64,000 nucleotides of DNA from Peromyscus leucopus. Its lineage: Eukaryota; Chordata; Mammalia; Rodentia; Cricetidae. The translations under genes were made by a program, and so were the position numbers. Numbering within the stretch: position 1 is the first letter of the stretch; the number at the start of each line of letters is the position of its first letter. Below the pieces are notes generated by a model that saw only the letters and a list, made by a program, of their open reading frames with translations, ran no database searches and was not told where the DNA came from. Where the stretch lies: the NCBI RefSeq assembly GCF_004664715.2, contig NC_051086.1, positions 70,609,986 through 70,673,985 of the forward strand. Direction: 5' to 3'. This document shows positions 35,865 through 45,839 of this stretch, in pieces.

Positions 35865-36405
35865 TTTGGAGATGGGAGAGGTGACGCATGCCTGTAATCA
35901 TCATCATCTTCTTCTTTTTTTTTTTTTTTTTTGGTTCTTCAAGACAGGGTTTCTCTGTGTAGCTTTGCGCCTTTCCTGGAACTCATTTGGTAGCCCAGGC
36001 TGGCCTCGAACTCACAGAGATCTGCCTGGCTCTGCCTCTCGAGTGCTGGGATTAAAGGCGTGTGCCACCACCGCCTAGCAATAATTGTTTTTTTTTTTTT
36101 TTTTTTTTTTCTATTTTTATTTTTCTTATTTATTTATAGGCATACAGTGTTCTGCTTGCATGTGTCCCTTAGGCCAGAAGAAGGCATCATTTCAGGTGGT
36201 TGTGAACCATCATGTGGTTGCTGGGAATTGAACTCAGGACCTCTGGAAGAGCAGTCAGTGCTCTTAACCCCTGAGCCATCTCTCCAGTCCCCTGTAATCT
36301 TAAAGTTGGGAATTGGAAGCAGGAAGATCAGGAGTTTGAGGTCATGTGCTTTCCCTACATAGTGAGTTCAAGGCTCGACTAGGGTATATAAAACCCTGCC
36401 TTAAA
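35865..36405. repeat. Old sense B1 split by a B1 and a B2
   Basis: An old sense B1 (GACGCATGCCTGTAATC) is interrupted by an antisense B1 (35907-36080) and an antisense B2 (about 36088-36290). It resumes with the duplicated CCTGTAATC at 36291-36299 and continues to CCCTGCCTTAAAAAC. Confidence 0.8.
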
Positions 36406-36770
36406 AACAAAAAACATTCTTTTGAGACTCCTTTACCGTTAATAGACTACACAGAGGGCTGGAGTTTAAACTGGAGATTTTATTTTATATTTTGTTAGTT
36501 TGTCTTGGGGTTTTGATACAGGGTCTCACTGAGTGGTCCAGGCTGGCCTCATATTCACTGTGTAGCTCAGGTTAGCCTCAACTTTGGTGATCCTTTGCCT
36601 TAGCTTCCAAGTGTGATCACTGGTGTGGGTTACCACACTCAGTAAGACTTGAAAATGAGTCTTAGATATGTTGACACACACCTACAGTCCTAGCTCTCAA
36701 GTGACTAAGGCAGGAGGTTCATGAGGATCCCTCTGGGCTACACCATGAAAAGCCTTCTCATAAAGTCAGA

Positions 36771-36920
36771 TCAGCTGGGAGGATGGCTCTGCATAAAGTG
36801 CTTGCTAAGTGAGACTGCTGACCTGAGTTCAAGCCCATGAATCCATATAGAAGTAGACGGGGAGAATCAACTCTGCATCCATAGTTGTCCTCTGAACAAA
36901 CACCCACATTCACACTCACA

Positions 36921-36974
<54 letters not shown>

Positions 36975-36980
36975 TAAAAA
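36771..36980 (+). repeat. B2/B3-like SINE with (CA)n tail
   Basis: A diverged sense SINE runs into an uninterrupted (CA)24 at 36922-36969. Confidence 0.75.
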
Positions 36981-36989
36981 AAGATTCCT

Positions 36990-37092
36990 GCCAGGCAGTG
37001 ATAGCACATGCCTTTGATTCCAGCACTCGGGAGGCAGAGCCAGGCAGATCTCTGAGTTCCAGGATAGCTGGGACTACACACCGAAAAACCCA
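36990..37092 (+). repeat. SINE B1 with internal deletion
   Basis: Sense B1 (GCCAGGCAGTGATAGCACAT) lacking the middle GGCCAGCCTGGTCTAC segment. Confidence 0.8.
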
Positions 37093-37132
37093 TGTTGTCA
37101 CCCCACATCCCCCAAAAAAGAAAAGACTCCTG

Positions 37133-37436
37133 TTGGTGTCTGACAAGATGGCTCAGCCAGGAAAGGCTCCGACTGCCAAGCCTGATCCTCTCAGTTCAGT
37201 TTGCACGGCCCGCTTGGTGGAAGGAGAGAACTGATTCCACAGTTGCCCTGTGACTGCCTGAATGGCCCCACGATAAAAGAAAGTTAGAGTTTACCCCTCA
37301 GTTTTTTCTTGGAGACAACGTCTCTTACTGTGTCCTAGCTTATTTGGAACTCACTGTGTAGGTCAGGCTGGCTTCACACTCAGAGATCCACTTCCTTCTG
37401 TCTCCTGAGTGCTGGCATTAAACGCGCTACTACTCC
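37133..37436. repeat. B3-like SINE (plus) and B1 (minus), diverged
   Basis: A B3-like sense copy at 37133-37277 (GACAAGATGGCTCAGCCAGG) is followed by a B1 antisense at 37299-37436. Confidence 0.6.
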
Positions 37437-37742
37437 TATTTGCTTAAAATAATGATATTAAAGCGATTAAGCTACTTATTTTTCACTTTTAATGTGATTT
37501 AGAATAATAACCAAATGTATTCTTGCATGTAGCCTTGCTTTTTGTTTGTAAGTTTGCTTAACTTCTTTAATTAACTAAAAATCAATTATGTTAGCACTAT
37601 AGATTTTTAAAATTTAAGTAATGTATGTGTGTATTTGTGGTTATGCTTGTGTGTGTAAATACAAAAATGCGTGTGTGCATATGTAGTTGAAGGTTAAAGT
37701 TGGACGTCTTCCTCTGTCCCTTTTTTATTATTATTATTAACT

Positions 37743-37963
37743 TTTAAAAGAAGATTTATTTTACTTTTAATAATGTGTGTATATGTGTACATGCTAGTGC
37801 AGGAAAGAATCCAGAAGAGGGCATTAGATCCCCCACCTCCCAACCCCCAGAGTTGGAGTTGGTAGTTGTGAGCTGCCCTGACAAAGGGTGGTAGGAACCA
37901 TACTTTGGTCTTCTCCAAGAGCTGTACATGCTCTTAACCACTGACTCACTCTCTCCAGCTCCT
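37743..37963 (-). repeat. SINE B2/B3 with short insertion
   Basis: Antisense copy with AAGATTTATTTTAC and CTGACTCACTCTCTCCAGCT. A C-rich insertion (CCCCCACCTCCCAACCCCCA) lies inside. Confidence 0.75.
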
Positions 37964-38149
37964 CCACCTTATATTTTTGAGGCAATATCTCTCACTGAGC
38001 TTGGGATGCTCTTTTCTGGGTGTCCTGACTGATCCCTGAGTTCCCAGGATCTCCTTGTTCCCTTCCCCCTTCCCCAGCCCTGGGTACAGACATACACTGC
38101 TGCCCTTGCCGGGTCTAATGCCTGTGCAGTAGAATTTTATCCTTTTAGC

Positions 38150-38712
38150 CAGGGTTTCTCTGTGTAGCCTTAGCTGTCCTGAAACTAGCTCTGTAGACCA
38201 GGCAAGCCTCGAATTCAGAGATCATCCTGCTTCTGCCTCCTGAGTGCTGGGATTAAAGGCTTGTGTCACCACTACCCAGCTTGAATTACTTTCTTTTGGC
38301 TGGGGTGGTTTGGGGTTTCAAGACAAGGTTTCTTTGTGTTGTTTTTTGTGCCTGTCCTGGATCTCGCTCTGTAGACCAGGCTGGCCTCGAACTCATAGAG
38401 ATCCACCTGGCTCTGCCTCCTGAGTGCTGGGATTAAAGGCGTGCCCAACAAAGCCCGGCTTAAATGACTTTCTTATCATGAAAAGTTACTGTATTTTGTA
38501 GTTTTTTTTCTCTAGGCTTGTGGAATGACTTTGCCTTTTTTTTTCTTTCTTTCTTTCTTTTTTTTTTTTTTTTTTTTCCTGAGACAGGGTTTCTTTGTGT
38601 AGCCCTGGCTGTCTTGGGACTTGCTCTGTAGACCAGGCTGACCTCATTCACAGATATCCATCTCCTACTCCTGAGTGCTGGGGTCAAAGGTGTGCTCCAC
38701 CACTGCCTGGCT
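38150..38712 (-). repeat. Three antisense B1 SINEs in a row
   Basis: Copies at about 38150-38282, 38313-38459 and 38553-38712, each with the GTAGACCAGGC-type core and GGGATTAAAGG or GGGGTCAAAGG end. Confidence 0.85.
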
Positions 38713-38734
38713 ACCTTAATTCTTTTTTTTTTTC

Positions 38735-39015
38735 CCTTAAGAAATGTTTTTCATTCATTTTACACACTAATCAAAGATCCCTTCTCTTCCCTCCTCCTGC
38801 CCCCACAGCCTCCCCCTCCCAACCCACCCCCCACTCCCCCCCACAAGAAGGCAGTGTGAGGCACATCCAGTAGAGGCAAGTCCAAGCCCTTCCCCGGGCT
38901 TCAAGGCTACAGGAGCTGTCCCATCATAGGTAGTGGGCTCTGCTCATGTACCAGTGATGGATTCTGATCCTACCACCAGGGGGCCCCCCAGCAGATCACG
39001 CAACACAACTGTCAC
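38735..39015 (-). mobile_element. LINE-1-associated rodent repeat fragment
   Basis: TTCATTTTACACACTAATCA then a C-rich block and ACCAGGGGGCCCCCCAGCAG match a rodent L1-associated sequence I recall in antisense. The exact subfamily is not assigned. Confidence 0.5.
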
Positions 39016-39288
39016 CTTAATTCTTAATAGACAGACTTTTTATTGTAATTTAATGTAAACATTTTGCTAATTTATTAACTACATCCCTCTTTTAAGCCAA
39101 AGTTAAATTTTGGGGAGAAATTTCAGAGTAACTGAATGAAGTTGTTACTGTGTCTGCCAAAAGGAACATCAAGTCTAGAAAAAAAAATGTTCCATTTAAA
39201 GCACATTTTCGTTGTTATGTTTATTTTAATTTGTTTTGGGATACCATAGATTCAACCCAAGACTATCACTGTACATTTCTTTTTTCTT

Positions 39289-39464
39289 TCTTTCTTTCTT
39301 TTCTTTTTTTTTTTTTTGGATTTTCGAGACAGGGTTTCTCTGTGTAGCTTTGCGCCTTTCCTGGAACTCGCTTTGGAGACTAGGCTGGCCTCGAACTCAC
39401 AGAGATCCACCTGGCTCTGCCTCTCGAGTGCTGGGATCAAAGGCGTGCACCACCACCGCCCAGC
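39289..39464 (-). repeat. Young SINE B1
   Basis: Near-consensus antisense B1 flanked by CATTTCTTTTTTCTT at 39274-39288 and 39465-39479. Confidence 0.93.
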
Positions 39465-39560
39465 CATTTCTTTTTTCTTATTTACTAAATTTAGATAGTG
39501 TCTCAAATAACTCAGGCTGGCCTCAAATTGGCTATATAGCCAAGTGTGACCTTTCATTCT

Positions 39561-39706
39561 TTTTGTTTGTTTTATTTGAGACAGGGTTTCTTAGTGTATC
39601 CTTGGCTGTCCTGGAACTCACTCTGTAGATCAGGCTGGCCTCAAACTCACAGAGATCCACCTGCGTCTGCCTCCTGAGTTCTGGGATCAAAGGTGTGCGG
39701 TACCTG
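39561..39706 (-). repeat. SINE B1
   Basis: Antisense B1 (TTATTTGAGACAGGGTTTCT ... TCTGGGATCAAAGGTGTGCG). Confidence 0.88.
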
Positions 39707-39957
39707 CTGATGACCTTGAATTTTTGATCCTTTTGTCTCTACCTTCTGAGTGCTTCTGAAATTAGACATACCAGTTTATACCCAGCTGAGCATTAACTTA
39801 GAGCTTTGTGCATGCCAGACAAGCATTCTACCAAACTCTAGCCCCAGCCCTGTAAACTTTTTAGATAAATTTTATAGTCCTAAATTGAATTTTGTCTAAA
39901 AATAGGGTTACATCCAATGTTTTTTTTTCTAAGCTGCCTTTTAAAAATAGTACATTC

Positions 39958-40112
39958 TGCTGGGCAGTGATGGTGCACACCTTTAAACCCAGCACTTTCG
40001 AGGTAGAAGCAGGTGGATCTCTGTGAGTTCAAGGCCAGCCTGGTCTACATAGTGAGTTCTAGGACAGGCTCCAAAGCTACACAGAGAAACCCTGTCTCCG
40101 AAAGTAAAACAA
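39958..40112 (+). repeat. SINE B1 (left arm of an inverted pair)
   Basis: Sense B1: GGTGCACACCTTTAAACCCA, GTTCAAGGCCAGCCTGG, GAAACCCTGTCTCCG. Confidence 0.92.
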
Positions 40113-40129
40113 AATCATAATCAGCTTCT

Positions 40130-40284
40130 TTTTTTGTTTTTAGAGACAGGGTTTCTCTGTGTAGCTTTGCACCTTTTTCTGGAACTCACTTGGTAGCCCA
40201 GGCTGGCCTCGAACTCACAGAGATCTGCCTGGCTCTACCTCCCGAGTACTGGGATTAAAGGCGTGTGCCACCACTGCCTGGCCA
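40130..40284 (-). repeat. SINE B1 (right arm of an inverted pair)
   Basis: Antisense B1 18 bp after the sense copy, flanked by AGCTTCTT. It ends 160 bp before TRIM37 exon 8. Confidence 0.92.
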
Positions 40285-40416
40285 TATTTAGCTTCTTAAA
40301 GCTTTAGGAAAGTCATTAGGGGTAACTAATGAAGTTTTCCTCAGTTGCAGTGGATCTCTTTTTACTGAGTATGTTCATAGGAAGTTATCTCATTCTTAAG
40401 TCTATAGTGAACCTGA

Positions 40417-40545
<129 letters not shown>

Positions 40546-40914
40546 TGAGCATTAAATATTAACTAGAATGAAATAGTCTTTGCTGGGCATGGGATGCACA
40601 GCTGTAATCTTTTGGAGGCTGAGGCAAAAGGACATGAGTTTGAGGCCAGCCTATGCTATATAGAGCTTTTGAGGCCCTCCTAGAGCACATAGTACCTAGA
40701 CTTCATCTCAAAAAATAACGTATTCATCTTTTCTTCATCCCTATTTGTCTGTCTGTGTGTCTATTTATTATTCCATTTATCTTCATTCATTCTTTTATTG
40801 CCTTCATTCTTTCATTTATTGAGTGATTGAGGTAGGGTCTCGTACTGTGGCTTACGATGGCCTCAGACTTTTGGCAATCCTGCCTTTGTTTCCAGTAGAC
40901 TTTGGTCACAAGGT

Positions 40915-41150
40915 GTGGTGATTTGAATGAGATTACCCATATTCTTAGCCATTTGAATTAGTCCACACCTGTGGTGCTCTTTGGGAAGGCTTAGAAGGTG
41001 TGGCCTTACTGGAGTAAGTGTGTAATTTGTGGTAAGCTTTGAGGTTTAAAAATCTCCTGCTTCAAATGTTTTTCCCCTAGCCTTCTGCTGGGGGAATTGA
41101 AGAGGAGGGGATAGAAGCTATGACAGCAAAAGATCTGCGTGCTGTAGTGG
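40915..41150 (+). repeat. Rodent medium-reiterated repeat, truncated copy
   Basis: GTGGTGATTTGAATGAGATT and GGAAGGCTTAGAAGGTGTGG match the opposite strand of the family seen at 16717-17077. The orientation given is nominal. Confidence 0.55.
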
Positions 41151-42235
41151 AGTTTTTTTTTAATAGTTCAAATCTTTTTCCTTTTTTAAAATTAATTAAT
41201 TAATTTTTCTATTATCAGCTTGATACAGTATAAATTCTTTTTTTTTTTTTTTTTTTTTTGAGACAGGGTTTCTCTGTGTAGCTTTGCGCCTTTTCCTGGA
41301 ACTCACTTGGTAGTATAGGCTGGCCTCGAACTCAAAGAGATCCACCTGCCTCTGCCTCCCAAGAGTGCTGGGATTAAAGGTGTGCGCCACCACCGCCTGG
41401 CATAAATTCTTATCGTAATAGTGAAATGTTTCATTGAGGCTTGCTCAGTAATTGAGTAAGACCAAAACTTATTATAAGCCACAGTCGTCCTAGGGTCCCC
41501 CATGCTATATATATAGTCTCCATGGTTCTATGGGTTGTGGTCTGATTGTTCTTTACTTTATATCTAGAATACACTTATGAGTGAGTACATACCATGTTTG
41601 TCCTTCTGGGTTTGGGTTACCTCACTTAGGATGACTTTTTCTAGTTCTATCCATCTGCCTGCAAATTTCATGCTGTCATTGTTTTTTTCTGCTGAGTAGT
41701 ACTCCATTGTGTATATGTACCACATTTTCTTAATCCATTCTTCAGTTGACGGGCATCTAAGTTGTTTCCAGGTTTTGGCTATTACAAATAGTGCTGCTGT
41801 GAACATAGTTGAGCAAGTATCTTTGTGGTATGAATCAGCATTCCTTGGTATGAATCAGCATTCCTTGGGTATGGAGAGTGGTATGGCTGGGTCTTGAGGT
41901 AGTTCAATTCCTAATTTTCTGAGAAACCGCCATACTGATTTCCACAATGGTTGTACAAGCTTGCAATCCCACCAACAGTGGAGGAGTGTTCCCTTGGCTC
42001 CACATCCTCTCCAACATTGACTGTCATTAGTGTTTTTGATCATAGCCATTCTGACAGGTGTAAGGTGGTATCTCAGATTCATTTTGATTTGCATTTCTCT
42101 GATGATTATTAAGGATGTTGAGCATTTCTATAAATGTCTTTCAGCCATTTGTGATTCTTGTTTTGTGAATTCTCTATTTAGCTCTTTAGCCCATTTTTTT
42201 TCTTTGTTTACTTCAATGGGTTTTTTTTTTTTAAA
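41150..42235 (-). mobile_element. LINE-1, 5'-truncated, 3' part of ORF2 and 3' UTR
   Basis: Minus-strand translation gives recognisable L1 ORF2 C-terminal segments: [15 protein letters not shown] and [20 protein letters not shown] (about 41855-42094), then CPSTEEWIKKMWYIYTMEYY (about 41564-41806). Frame breaks separate them, so the copy is dead. A B1 (41240-41401) is inserted in its 3' UTR. Confidence 0.9.
41240..41401 (-). repeat. Young SINE B1 inside the LINE-1
   Basis: Near-consensus antisense B1 flanked by a perfect 10-bp duplication ATAAATTCTT at 41230-41239 and 41402-41411. The paralogous L1 at 43.9 kb lacks it. Confidence 0.95.
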
Positions 42236-42330
42236 TGACACTCATCACTCATGATATTCATTACTTACACTCATGATATTAATCACATTTGTGGTATTCA
42301 TAGATTACATTCCCAGTATTCATTCAATAA

Positions 42331-42337
42331 ATATATA

Positions 42338-42394
<57 letters not shown>
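42331..42394. repeat. (TA)n/(TG)n microsatellite
   Basis: ATATATATGTGTGTGTGT followed by about 23 TA units. Confidence 0.95.
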
Positions 42395-42397
<3 letters not shown>

Positions 42398-42399
42398 TA

Positions 42400-43557
42400 A
42401 TGTTGAATGTCATTTCTTGAAGGGGGTAGGAGGTTAAATACAGGCTTACGGCACAATGGGAGGATCCCGGAGGGCAGAAGTTCACTACTGATGTTTTACA
42501 ATCTTGCATCTAAGCTGTTAACGCCCATTATTCAGGATACACAGACAAATAACTTCCCTTAAGCATTCAGGAGGGTGGAATCTGGCAGGGAATTAGCACT
42601 GGGAGAATATCAAGGTCAAAGTCTGCAAGCAAGGCAACAGTTACCCAAAACGGGGGCCAGGGGCTTGCAGGTCCCCCTTTTATTAAAAAATGAGCTTCTG
42701 ACTTGGGTTGCGTGGGATGTCAGCAGGTCACCTTACCTGTCATGGAGACGCCTCCCCAGGCCACACAGGTGCTCTGTCTTAGGTTGGTGAGTGCCCCCCA
42801 GGCATTACCCGTCTCTGAATATTCATTATCATACTGGCTCAATCGTGTGTGAGCTGCATGGTTAATTGCTCCCAAAGATCTCATAGTGGCACTGAGCTTG
42901 CAGTCTGTGTGTTCGATACCGAAAAGACCAACAGAGGTCCTATCTCACCCATAGCCAGTAAGCTAAAGGCAACTGAGCCATTCCCTTCCTTAACGAGCCA
43001 TACTGTATGTTGGAGTCCTTGTAAGATAGTATCCCAAAAGCAACTGGAACTTGAGTTTATAAGTTTATAATTTTCAAAGCCAATCGAGATGTATATAACT
43101 ACTGAATTAAATTTATCATGCCCAATAGAATGAAAGATTAACTAACTGTGGTAGCTACTTTTGTTGCCAGGGTCTCCACTGTGCTAGCTATAGTAAGCAA
43201 TTATGAAATGGTAATCCCAGAAACAGTAGCAGCGGTGTGCGCCATTGTTATGACAGCAACAGCGGCAGCAGCAATGTCAGATTCTCTTCTGGATAGTGTG
43301 GACATCCACTGGCATGGATACAACTCCAGGAACACGAACCGCCAAGGCCCATTTTTCTTGATCTCAGCATGACTTTAGCTGGCAGCTCTTCTGGAGAATC
43401 CAATCTCATGGCTACAGTTCCTAGGCTTACATTAATGCTAGCCAAAGCTGGCCATATTGGGTTCTCAATCTCCATTGGCATCAGAAGGGTAGATATTTTC
43501 ATGGAGACCCATTAGGTCTCTGTCATGTTGGGCTTCAGCAGCAGCCACAGGGCACGT
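42400..43557 (-). mobile_element. ERV 3' region, decayed
   Basis: This non-SINE block lies downstream, in element sense, of an integrase remnant. It has a segment that may be a 3' LTR (about 42400-42830) and a region that could derive from env or non-coding 3' sequence. Only short minus-strand frames remain, and I could not assign an env protein or LTR ends. Confidence 0.45.
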
Positions 43558-43749
43558 TCAGTGCTCAGGAATCCAAAGAGGAACCTCATTGTCCTGAGGA
43601 AAGACATAAACCAAACTCCGGGGCCACACCAACAGAAGATCGGGTCTCCTCCATGTGCTAGTAGAAAGATCCTTCCATCGCTCCGGAGGGAGATTTGCAC
43701 CAGGAGCCCTCCAGTGCTTATCTACATTGGATCCTCCAGCAGAATCCAC
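43558..43749 (-). pseudogene. Remnant of a betaretrovirus-like pol (integrase C-terminus)
   Basis: A minus-strand frame of about 63 residues contains a W-R-P-D-x-L-L-V-W core then VYVFPQDNEVPLWIPEH. This resembles the C-terminal DNA-binding domain of integrase in betaretrovirus/IAP-like ERVs. Catalytic core and upstream pol are absent, and the frame is cut off at both ends. Confidence 0.7.
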
Positions 43750-43879
43750 TGATAAAAAAAATTTTAATTATATAAAACAAGGGAAAGAATAGAATGTGGA
43801 GAGGAATGATGAGTCCCTAGTTCTCCCTTTTTTTAACTTTAGTAAAATGTTTGTTTAATATTTCAAATTTTTTCTTTTC

Positions 43880-44426
43880 TTTTTCTTTTTTAAAATTAAT
43901 TTTTCTATTATCAGCTTGATAGAGTATGTATTCTTATCTTAATAGTGAGATGTTTCATTGAGGTTTGCTCAGTAATTGAGTAAAACCGAAATTTATTATA
44001 AGCCACAGTCGTCCTAGGGACCTCCATGCTATACATATATATATATAGCCTCCATAGTTCTATGGGTTGTAGTCTGATTGTTCTTTATTTTATTTCTAGG
44101 ATCTACTTATGAGTGAGTACATACCATGACTGTCTTTCTGGGTTTGGGTTACCTCACTCAGGATGATTTTATTCTAGTTCCATCCATTTGCCTGCAAATT
44201 TCATGCTTTCATTGTTTTTCTCTGCTGAGTAATACTCCATTGTGTATATGTACCACATTTTTTTATCCATTCTTCAGTTGACGGGCATCTAGGTTGTTTC
44301 CAGGTTCTGTTTAGCCCATTTTTAATTGGATTGTTCAGTATTTTGATGTCTAGTTTCTTGAGTTCTTTATATACTGTGGAGATCAATCTTCTGTCAGATG
44401 TGGGTCAATCTTCTGTCAGATGTGGC
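43880..44426 (-). mobile_element. LINE-1, second 3' end, internally deleted
   Basis: It matches the LINE-1 at 41.2-42.2 kb from the 3' UTR through the CPSTEEWIKK part of ORF2. It then jumps over about 400 bp (after CCAGGTTCTG at about 44307) to a more upstream ORF2 part. A tandem duplication of about 22 bp (TCAATCTTCTGTCAGATGTG) lies at its right end. Confidence 0.88.
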
Positions 44427-44511
44427 GGTGGAGATTTTTATAGAGTAGGTATTAGCTGATTCTTAAGATTTCTAAGTGAGGTTTATGATGATGTGTCAAA
44501 ATAGGATTACT

Positions 44512-44632
44512 TTTTTTTTTAGACTTGGAACTTACTATGTAGACCAAGCTGGCCTTAAACTCTAAGAGATTTGCCTGCCTCTGCCTCCTGAGTGCTGTGA
44601 ATTAAAAGTATGTACCATTATGCCTGGCTGGA
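44512..44632 (-). repeat. SINE B1, diverged
   Basis: Antisense B1: CTTACTATGTAGACCAAGCT, GCCTGCCTCTGCCTCCTGAG. Confidence 0.8.
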
Positions 44633-44727
44633 ATTACTTTTTGTTGGGAATAGCCCATAGACATTTGTAAATTTATAAAAGGTAAAATTTCTCCATATGA
44701 TTTACGTGGTAGCTTTAAGATAGATGA

Positions 44728-44849
44728 TTATTGCCATTTACCTAAATATATTGATTTTTCCCTTAAAATTTAGCATTAAGGAAATACTTTTATTGCCATT
44801 TACCTAAATATATTGATTTTTCCCTTAAAATTTAGTATTAAGGAAATAC
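44728..44849. repeat. 62-bp tandem duplication
   Basis: Two 60-bp copies at a 62-bp period (44728-44787 and 44790-44849) differ at one base (TAGCATTAAGG versus TAGTATTAAGG). The unit contains CCATTTACCTAAATATATTG. Confidence 0.95.
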
Positions 44850-44897
44850 CTGTTGTGTTTTAGATAATAGGTGTTATTTTAGATTTAAAAAATATTT

Positions 44898-45088
44898 TAA
44901 ATTATATGTATGTGTGTGGGTATGTGCCTGTGAGTGCAGGTGCCTGTGGAGCCCAGAAGAGGGCACCAGATTCCCTGCTGTACTTATAGGTGGTTGTGAG
45001 CTACCCATTGTGGGTGCTAAGAACTTTACTTTGAACTTCTGCAAGAACAGTACATAGTTTTTAGCTGCTTAGCTGACTCTCCAGCCCT
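44898..45088 (-). repeat. SINE B2/B3
   Basis: Antisense copy: GCCCAGAAGAGGGCACCAGA ... GCTGACTCTCCAGCCC. Confidence 0.8.
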
Positions 45089-45239
45089 ATTTTAGATGTT
45101 TGGGATATAACAGTAAACAAAATCGAAAAATTCTTTCCTTATCAAATTTATTGGGGGCAGTTAATAAACATAATTGAATAAATAAAACATGTCATCTCAT
45201 AAAAATCTGATACATTCACTTGTCTTGAATTTATTTTTT

Positions 45240-45800
45240 GGAATGCTTATGTTTTAAAGGTTGTGTGTGATGTATGTTTGAATGTTGGCATAAACTTTCC
45301 AGTATACACAGAAATGCAGGTCAGCGTACAACCAGCTTTTGGGATTCTGTGCTCTTCCACCATTGATTCTGATAGTTGAACTTGGGTCATAGTGGTAAGC
45401 ACTTTTACTAGTGAGCCACCTCACTGGCCTAGAAAAGCTTGTGTTTTCCTGTGTTGAATCTTTCCTTCCTGGTTTCCTCGGCTACGGTGGACTCTTGGGT
45501 TAGCATTTGCTTTGCTTTTGCACTTCCAGTAGCTTGCCAGGATAGCGAATCAGTATTAACTTTATTGCATGTCTGAAAATACTTTTATATTTGATTGACA
45601 GTCTGGCCAGTAAGATTTACTACATGCTTATTTATTTTCTTCTCAGGACTCTCATTCTTGTTTGTTCTTTTGTTTGAGACAGGATCTTGACACATACTTA
45701 GCCCATGCTGTCCTGGAACTTGCCATGTAGCACAGAATGGTCTTCCTCTTATGATCCCCTTGATTCAGCCTTCCAAGTGTTAGAATCATAGGAGTGTGTC
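45240..45800 (-). repeat. B3-like SINE and B1, diverged
   Basis: A B3-like antisense copy lies at about 45240-45435 and a B1 antisense at 45670-45800 (TTTGTTTGAGACAGGATCTT). Confidence 0.6.
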
Positions 45801-45839
45801 CCATTCGCTGCACAATTGTCCAGAGACTGTTTTATCCGA

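Noticed and set aside
39236..39628. A 130-codon frame reading [21 protein letters not shown] text, and many like it
   Set aside because: It is the translation of antisense B1 SINEs and their poly-T tails. The same text recurs at 9.5, 21.0, 35.9 and 52.0 kb.
41564..42094. An active LINE-1 ORF2
   Set aside because: Only the C-terminal part is present, 5'-truncated, with frame breaks and a B1 in its 3' UTR.
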